Shown: one piece after another, positions 7,860-14,073 of the stretch | Layout of the letters: every line of letters starts with the position of its first letter | Numbering within the stretch: the first letter of the stretch is position 1 | Source: Gloeopeniophorella convolvens | Taxonomy: Eukaryota; Basidiomycota; Agaricomycetes; Russulales | NCBI GenBank assembly: GCA_022496205.1 | Contig: WTXD01000270.1 | Span: 1-14,073 of the forward strand | Direction of reading: 5' to 3' | DNA: 14,073 nt | Notes under the pieces: model-generated | Database searches by the model: none | Seen by the model: only the letters and a program-made list of their open reading frames with translations | What the model was told of the DNA's origin: nothing | Program-made: the position numbers and the translations under genes

Positions 7860-9933
7860 ATGGCGTCCAAGGAGCTTGCTCGGAGCCCTGTCTTCGCATC
7901 AGTCTTAGAAGACATCAAGCTGTCCACTGAAGCGCGCGTCCAGATATCTTATGAACGCGCGCAAGCCATTGCTGCGCTGTATGGTAAGTCCATTGGGCCA
8001 ATTTAACATCTGCCACTTGTTCACGACAGCGACTCTTGCTAGCGCCGACTCGCGAAGATGTATTATCTCTCTCAGCGAACTTCTGGGCTATATTCAAGGA
8101 TCCTATCTGTGCCGTGGACGGCGCAGCCTTTACACACCTGACAATACAATATAGTCTTTGTTCTGGTATCATAGCGGCTATGGGCCAAGGCCCATATATT
8201 CAGCCCATCCTCAGACAGATCCTTGATTTTGAGGTCGTGTAAGCCCAATCTCTCCTCGATCCGTGCACACGACTAAATGGGTCCCTAGGGGGCAGTTCTG
8301 CCTCACAGAAGTTGATCACGGTCTGGACGCGGCCCACCTCGAGACAACCGTTACTTTACTTCCAGATAACACTTTCCTGTTGAACACCCCTCACGAAGGC
8401 GCCGCAAAGTGTGTCGTGCTCTCTCTTTTGACATTCCTGACCTCATGAGCATCTCGAAGGTTCATGCCGCCTACGACGCCAGCCGGCATCCCCTCTGTCG
8501 CTGTCGTCTTTGCGAGGACGATTGTACGCGAACAAGACCACGGAGTGAAGCCATTCCTTGTTCACATTCATGACGGGAAGTCTATGGTGCGTGGAGTTGT
8601 GAGCAAGTGCGTCGCACGCATTGTATATACGGAAGGTTCGAAGCTGATTAGATCACAATCATCGGCAGGCTTTTACCCCATCGCAGTGGCGTTAATCCAG
8701 TGAACCACGCCTTCACCTCATTCAACAATGTTCGCCTCCCGCGAGGCGCACTTTTGGGAACTATCGAGAAACCTGCCGACTCCCATGCTGCATACATAGC
8801 GACCATATCTCGCCTCACCATCGGAATGGTGGCATTAACTTCGGCCATCATCTCCCAATTTGCGTTATCGTGCCACATCGTTGCGCGCTACAGCCAGCGG
8901 CGAATGGTGCACGGTTCATCCCGGAGCCTCATACCGATCATATCCTTCCAAACCCAACGCATTCCGATCCTTACAGCGCTCGCGCAGGTATTCGTCTTGC
9001 GAGCAATGCGAGATGCAACTATGATCAACTTCTCCAAGCCTGATTTGGATCCACGCGTGCGCCACGCCATCGCCACCTTATTCAAGGTCACTTCTGTTAT
9101 GCACGCGCGGCCTCTACCTTCGAACTAGGGGAGCGTTGCGGTGCTCAAGGTACATTTCCGATGAATCAGATCTCAGTCCATCAGGCATGTCTACGTACCT
9201 GAACCCAAGGTGCTGCATTTTTACTGATGACATCGCGCCAGGCGGATCTGCGTGGTATCGCTGTGGCTGAAGGTGACCTTCTTGTGATCTCCATTCGTAC
9301 GTCATCCTCGACGTTTCCTGAGGAAAATTACTCATTTTGTGAGATAGGTCTGGCGTCGGAACTCTTGTTGGGACGCTACGCTCTGCTACCAACGGTTTAC
9401 CCAGACAACCTTCTCGCACGACACGAGGCCGGCCTCATTTCTCAGCTCCGGGCACAACTCGCAGGGCTCGGTAATCACAGAAGTGCAGAGTACAATGCTG
9501 TACTTCTTCCAGAAGCCCTCCCGCTCGTGCAGGCAATCGGACAGCGCATTGCGTATGACGCTGCGCGCACAGCGGGCATCGACACCTGTCTCCTCGACAT
9601 GTACGTCGCGACTTGCGTTCGCCAGGACGAATCGTGGTACGTTGAATCCCTCGGGATGACGCGGAGGGAGCTGCGCGCGATGGAGACACGTGCGGTGGAT
9701 GCGCTGTTCCCGCAGCTGGACAAGTTCCTCACGCTGATGGACGTCGAGGCATATGTGACTGCGCCCATCGTTTCCGCGATAGGTGGTCTGCATTCGTCGA
9801 TGGCCTGCCGGTCTCCGGTGACGGGGAGCCAGATTTGGACCTGCGCGCGGGCGCTCCGGGGCTCCCCCAGTGTGGGCAACGGCCTACGAGCCCGGCTCTA
9901 CCATCCCTCTGGGTTACTTCTTCAAAGCTGTGA
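7860..9933 (+). CDS. Copy A: acyl-CoA oxidase-like flavoprotein with PTS1, seven exons, two 1-nt frameshifts
   Basis: Proposed exons are 7860-7983, 8043-8238, 8289-8408, 8460-8606, 8669-9184, 9242-9296 and 9348-9933, with introns of 50-62 nt, about 581 residues. Family marks are QFCLTEVDHGLDAAHLETTV (about residue 109, flavin/substrate region), DHGVKPFLVHIHDG, FNNVRLPRGALLG (residues 214-226) and PIISFQTQRIPILTALAQ. EGDLLVISIRLASELLLGRY follows, whose Glu (9269-9271, about residue 378) sits where acyl-CoA oxidases hold the catalytic base. The C-terminus is SKL (9922-9930), a type-1 peroxisomal signal. The enzyme would oxidise acyl-CoA to trans-2-enoyl-CoA in peroxisomal beta-oxidation, passing electrons to oxygen. 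One base appears missing between 9108 and 9109 and another between 9776 and 9777; without both, SKL is out of frame. Substrate chain length cannot be read, and an acyl-CoA dehydrogenase label is also possible. Confidence 0.8.
9185..9241 (+). other. GC-AG intron in copy A
   Basis: Exon 5 must end ...NQISVHQ and exon 6 begin ADLRGIAVAEGD to keep the family sequence. The intron between them starts GCATGT at 9185 and ends CCAG at 9241. The homologous intron of copy B (11153-11208) starts GTGCGT at the same codon boundary. GC-AG introns are a small but functional class, so this may be a tolerated T-to-C change. Confidence 0.65.
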
Positions 9934-10474
9934 TATTCCATGCGTGTTATATACATTTATGTTAACGTTCATACCTTGTTGCCCTCGGCCACGAATAGAC
10001 ATCTCAAACGCCAGCGTTATTCCATGCGAAATCGTATATTGGCCCAACTATCAACCGACTGGTTTTCACTGGGCCCTGGCATATGCTCCTCTGACAACGG
10101 TGGCGTAATCCGATTATCATCAGTAGCAAATCATACATACGCTTTTCTTTGCTGAGCACCTTGGGTCAAACGCTCAATCAGTGCGCTAGTGATGTCCCCA
10201 CCGATTGGCACCTTTCACGCCACCCTGGTGACATGCGAGAGGGAAAGATGGAAACTTCATTCGGAGAAGTTTTGTGACGAGACTCTGGCCCCGAAAAGAG
10301 GCGCCAACTGTTCCCAGTACCAGAAAGAGGGTCTGATGATACGGAACTTGTTGAAGGTAGTAAGCGCCAGTAGCCGCCCGACAGCAGAACGATAATGCAC
10401 GATTCCGGTAATCGTAGCGGGGACTCCCAGCGTTATCTCACAGCCTCGACGAGACGCTCCCATGTGGCTTCCGC
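9934..10474. other. Convergent intergenic spacer between copies A and B
   Basis: This 541-bp stretch lies between the two tail-to-tail gene ends. An AT-rich part after copy A (GTTATATACATTTATGTTAAC, about 9947-9967) could serve 3'-end formation. A long plus frame running through to 10108 is an out-of-frame extension of copy A exon 7, not a gene. I see no RNA gene or repeat here. Confidence 0.5.
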
Positions 10475-12505
10475 CTAGCATGTTTCACCTGAGCGAAGCT
10501 CCATCAGCAAAGCTCCATCATGCAGAAGAGGAACCGTCACCTGGACCGCGTCTCGAGCGAAAGTCGGCACGTCCCCAAGCGGAGACACGGTCTTCACGAA
10601 ATCGGCCCAATTCTCCGCGGAGGAAATGGGGGCAGTTACGTACGCGCCGACGCCCAGACGCTCAAGCAACTCGTCCAGTCACGAGAACAGCGCATCCGCC
10701 GCGCCTGCTTGCATCGCCTGCAGGCCCACGCGCGTCATCCCAAGGCGCTCGACGTACCAAGCCTCGTCCTGCCGGGCGCAGCTCGCGACATACATGTCCA
10801 GCAGGCACGCGTCGACGCCGGCTGCGCGCGGCATCATTGCGATGCGCTGCCCGATCGTCTGCACGAGCGGGAGAGACTACGGGAGGATCGTGGTGTTGTA
10901 CTCTGCGCTCCGGTGGTGGCCGGTCGCCGCGAGTTGGGAACGGAGCTGAGAGAAAAGACCAGCCTCGTGCTGTGCGAGGAGGTTCTCTGGGTATGCCGTT
11001 CGGGTAGCGTGTAGTGTCCCAGGAGGAGCTCTGACGCCAGACCTGCCAGACAAAGGTGAGGTATACATACTCCTATCTGACATGGGTGACTTCCACGTAC
11101 GAATGTAGATGACGAGAATGTCTCCTGCGATAGAGATGCCGTGCATGTCAGACTAAACCGACGAAAGGGTCAGTCCGCTCACATCATCTCCATCGTGGGA
11201 CGACGCACCAGCATCCTGGTAATCTGGTTTATGACAAACATCCCCTGAGCCCCGCAGCGATCGCGAAGTTCGTTGAGCATAGCTCGTGCGCGTGTGATGA
11301 CCGTCACCTTGAAGGATGTTGCAGCCGCGTGGGCAATGCGTGGGTTTAGATGTACCTCGGAACACGGCGCCGAGGCTTTGTTGCATATATCTCGAGAACA
11401 AACGCCTGAGCAAGGGCCACGAAGATCTGAACCTGCTGTGTCTGGAAGGACATGATAGGGTTTGGCCCTCCTGCTGAGTCAAAAACTACGCATCTTTGAC
11501 CATAGCATGCAGCAATGTAGGTGGAAATTTCGAGCGCAGAAACGCCGTATGCACCTAGAACAAGTATGCCAACGGCCATGCAAGAGATATTGGCGAGGAA
11601 TGCGGCGGGCGGGTCTGCCGGCTTGTCTGCGTCACCGCGCAATGTGGAAGTAGATTAGGGGATGGCTTAGGTAGCTCGAGCCGCCGCGTTGGGGCAGAAC
11701 CCTGGCGCCTGATGCGTGAGATCGCGCAAGAGGCAGTGTTGTGATTGCACACCTCATCCCAACTCCACACGTCCGAGTTGCTCCGTCATGGACATGGACG
11801 ATGAATGGTTCCACGCCGTGATCCTTTCCTTGTACGATTGCTCTTGCGAAGATTACGGCGACGCAAGGAACACCGGCTGGGGCTGCTGGATGCATATACC
11901 TGCGCCGGTCAGTTTAGGGAATATTAGGCATTAACGAGACATACTTTGCAGCATCCTCGTGAGGCACGTGCAGGAGGAAGTTATTATCTGACATCATTGT
12001 AGCGGTTGCCTCTAAATAAATCGCATCCGTGGTCGACTTCAGTAAGATAGAATTGCCCGCTGCAATGCGGTGAGCACCAAAGGCGTACACGGAGAACACA
12101 ACTCACTTACACCACCTCGGAGTCCAAAATTTGCTGGACAAGGACTGCAAGCGGAGTTAGGCGCAACAGAGTCCCTGCAGAGAGATTGCATTGCAGCAAA
12201 GGGCGCACCATCACTGACATATCAAGGTAGCATAACGGGTCGCCGAGCATGGCCCAGAACTTGGGCGAGAGCGGGAAGATGTCATCTGCAGTAAGCGCCA
12301 AGAACACGAGCAGTCAGCTGTCCGATATGGGGGCCCAGCCTGTGACGCGCAGTAGAGCTTGGCGACTTACAGAGCTCGATCATAGGACTGCTTGACCTGC
12401 TCTCTGACCGGAAAGCTCGGACTTGATTGATGGATCGAAGAGAGGACCGAGAATGAGTTCCCGAGTGCTCTCATGCTGCGCAGGCAATGCGTGGGTCCTT
12501 GACAT
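10475..12505 (-). pseudogene. Copy B: acyl-CoA oxidase-like pseudogene
   Basis: The start is ATG 12503-12505 (MSRTHALPAQHESTRELILG). Aligning by eye with copy A gives LTADDIFPLSPKFWAMLGDP, GQFYLTEVDHG, YLEATATMMSDNNFLLHVPH, DHGVEPFIVHVHDG, PIMSFQTQQVQIFVALAQAF, RCGAQGMFVINQIT and ENLLAQHEAGLFSQLRSQL. LLDMYVASCARQDEAWYVER and GAYVTAPISSAENWADFV complete it. Good introns remain at 12060-12110, 11900-11944, 11702-11752, 11153-11208 and 11043-11100. Damage is heavy: in-frame stops at 12367-12369 (TAA), 10877-10879 (TAG) and 10679-10681 (TGA), and no usable sites for the first intron. The FNNVRLPR-like loop is deleted near 11650, there are frameshifts near 12405, 12033, 11370 and 11020, and the catalytic-position Glu is missing (SIAGDILVI). 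It ends ELRSGETC with no SKL. Confidence 0.88.
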
Positions 12506-13501
12506 AGCCGCAAATTCATATCAAGTCCATGCGCCGTATGTGGTGTGAGACTGAGTGACGCAGGGACGATGGCATCAGTGACACCTCTACAACTGCTGTG
12601 ACCTTATCTCGGTCGAGTCTAGCAGTACTAGTACCTGAGGCCGTCTGATGGTGTCACATAAGAGTCTTCACAACCATTAGAAGAGGAGATAATACACCTC
12701 TTCTGGTCACCCCACATGACCTCGTGCCTCGCAAGTTGTGCCTCGGGTTCTTAGGCACCGCAGAAGTGTCGATGATGCTTGACGCGGGATGAGGGACGGT
12801 GGTGTGATTCCCAGAAAAGAGCCTAGATATGGCCACAAAGAGTCATGCATGTGCACAACCAAGGTCCAACGCACGACGAAATCTGAACGGAAGGGCGTCA
12901 TAACACTGACAAAGCCTCACGGCCCCATGGTGAGAGAATGCAGAAGGGGCTGAGCGTACGACAACTTGCTGCGCGTCGCCCGCCGGCAAGCCCCGGTCCC
13001 CCGGAAGCACTCCGAGAATACCCCGGGAACCCGTCCCAACTGCCAGCAGTAAGTAACGGTATCCCCATCATTCAGAGGGCTGGGGTGCGCGGCTTCATGC
13101 ACATGTTGAACGGAGGCAGAGGCATCCGCGTGCGACACGGATAGTGCCCACATGTTCGCGCTGCAAACATCACCCTCAGACCTCCCGGCCACATGCTCAA
13201 TGTCACCCAGAGCGCCAATGATGGCGCTGCGCCCGCCGCCACGAAACGAGCGCCACCGCCGAGGCCAACAGATCGACTACTTTGGGTATATTTCATATGC
13301 ATTAACGTTTGGCGCCACTGACAGGCTACGGCAGACTGTCCGGCATGCAAACACTAGATGGCTAACCTAATTCGAAGGCAGGAAAGAAAGAAAGAGAGAG
13401 GGAGAGAGAGAAAGAAAGAAAGAAAAAATGCGCGAAACAAAACTTGGCAGGAAAGTCCGGGAACGCACGCCACAGCCGCCACGCAGCCCCGCGTCCACCC
13501 T
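12506..13501. other. About 1 kb without a recognisable gene
   Basis: This spacer separates the presumed 5' end of copy B from the 3' end of copy C. Short open frames on both strands have no family resemblance or splice context. I found no tRNA, LTR fragment or further oxidase exon. The only structured element is the purine tract at 13381-13428. Confidence 0.5.
13381..13428. repeat. 48-bp pure purine (GAAA/GA) microsatellite
   Basis: Every base from 13381 to 13428 is A or G, built from GAAA and GA units. It lies just past the 3' end of copy C and would be a polypyrimidine tract in that gene's transcript strand. It marks an abrupt rise in GC content to its right. Confidence 0.9.
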
Positions 13502-14073
13502 TCATAGCATTGAGCGCACGCCGCGGTGCGGCTCGCGCATCGACGCCATCGACACGTCGCTGCTGAGCAGCGCAGCCGGTGCTAATGCCGTCACCGGGGC
13601 CGGCGCCTCCGCCTCCTCGCCAGTGCCGGGGCCCACAGCCACACGCCGCGCGCCTCGCCGAACGTCGTGAGCCCGCCAACGAATTGCGTCCAGCGCTTGT
13701 CCGATACGATCGGCGCGACGATGTACGGCTCGACGTCCATGCGCTCGAGGTACTCCTCGAGGTGCGGCAGCACCGCCTCGACGCGTCCGCCTCGGCCGCG
13801 CAGCGCCGCGCGGCGCGCACCTGCGCACTCGACGTACCACGCCTCGTCCTGCAGCACCGCGGCCGCTCGAACAGCGCGAGCAGCGGCGCGTCGAGCGCGG
13901 CGACGCGCGCCGCGTCGTACGCGACGCGCTGCCCGATCGCGTGCACGAGCGGCATCGCGCGCGGGAGCAGCGCGCGGCCGTATGCCGCACCGCGGTGCCG
14001 CCTGGTGCGGCGCGCAGCGCAGCGCGCAGCTCGGCGAAGAGCCCTGCTTCGTGCGCGCGAGGAGGCTGTCAGG
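13502..14073 (-). pseudogene. Copy C: 3' part of a third acyl-CoA oxidase-like gene, frameshifted, continues off the window
   Basis: Minus-strand frames from the window edge give PDSLLAR, EAGLFAELRAALRAAPGG, then RGAAYGRALLPRAMPLVHAI and GQRVAYDAARVAALDAPLLA. VLQDEAWYVECAGA, LPHLEEYLERMDVEPYIVAP and IVSDKRWTQFVGGLTTFGEA follow. These match, block for block, the last exon of copies A and B. The blocks fall in different frames, with single-base breaks near 14050, 14005 and 13862. The C-terminus is ambiguous: one frame stops at 13591 after an Arg run, another stops at 13502 as REPHRGVRSML; neither ends in SKL. The DNA is far more GC- and CpG-rich than copies A and B. The upstream exons are outside the window. 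Confidence 0.8.

Noticed and set aside
9227..10108. A single 293-codon plus-strand gene
   Set aside because: Its first part reads through two introns (9185-9241 in part, and 9297-9347) and its last part is out of frame after 9777. The spliced oxidase model explains the sequence better, and the tail after 9780 has no family resemblance.
12506..13380. A further oxidase copy or a transposon fragment in the spacer
   Set aside because: None of the family blocks (EVDHG, SFQTQ, HEAGL, YVTAPI) and no LTR sequence could be found on either strand.
13381..13428. CRISPR-like or satellite array
   Set aside because: It is a simple GAAA/GA purine run without spacers; no array of longer repeats exists in the window.

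Overview
The window reads as nuclear DNA of a filamentous fungus, most likely a basidiomycete (Agaricomycetes-like). This is inferred from the 45-62 nt spliceosomal introns, the chromodomain-bearing Ty3/gypsy element and the style of the acyl-CoA oxidase-like proteins. No species can be named.

Positions 1-7689 are one long LTR retrotransposon lying on the minus strand. Two direct LTR copies (1-467 and 7225-7689, about 96% identical by hand count) enclose, in minus-strand order, gag (capsid, then a CCHC zinc knuckle), pol (aspartic protease, reverse transcriptase, RNase H, integrase, GPY/F module and chromodomain) and then an unexpected further coding-like stretch of about 1.2 kb (ORF3, about 1850 to 654) between the pol stop and the 3' LTR. 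The domain order PR-RT-RH-IN-chromodomain makes it a Ty3/gypsy chromovirus. The coding region keeps nearly every catalytic motif but is cut into many frames by small indels. The left LTR begins at the window edge, so the target-site duplication cannot be checked.

Positions 7690-14073 are host sequence holding three related copies of an acyl-CoA oxidase/dehydrogenase-family flavoprotein gene. Copy A (plus strand, 7860-9933) has seven exons, good splice sites and a C-terminal SKL peroxisomal signal, but two single-base frameshifts. Copy B (minus, 12505-10475) is a convergent pseudogene with in-frame stops, damaged first-intron splice sites and a missing catalytic-position glutamate. Copy C (minus, about 13502 to beyond 14073) is a GC-rich 3' fragment whose 5' part lies outside the window. 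The retroelement ends about 170 bp upstream of the copy A start codon, within its presumed promoter region.

The genes do not form one pathway beyond this paralogous beta-oxidation family. A theme of the window is the large number of single-base frameshifts in unrelated loci, which could be genuine decay or uncorrected long-read assembly errors. Copy B also carries nonsense and splice-site damage, so it is a real pseudogene either way.
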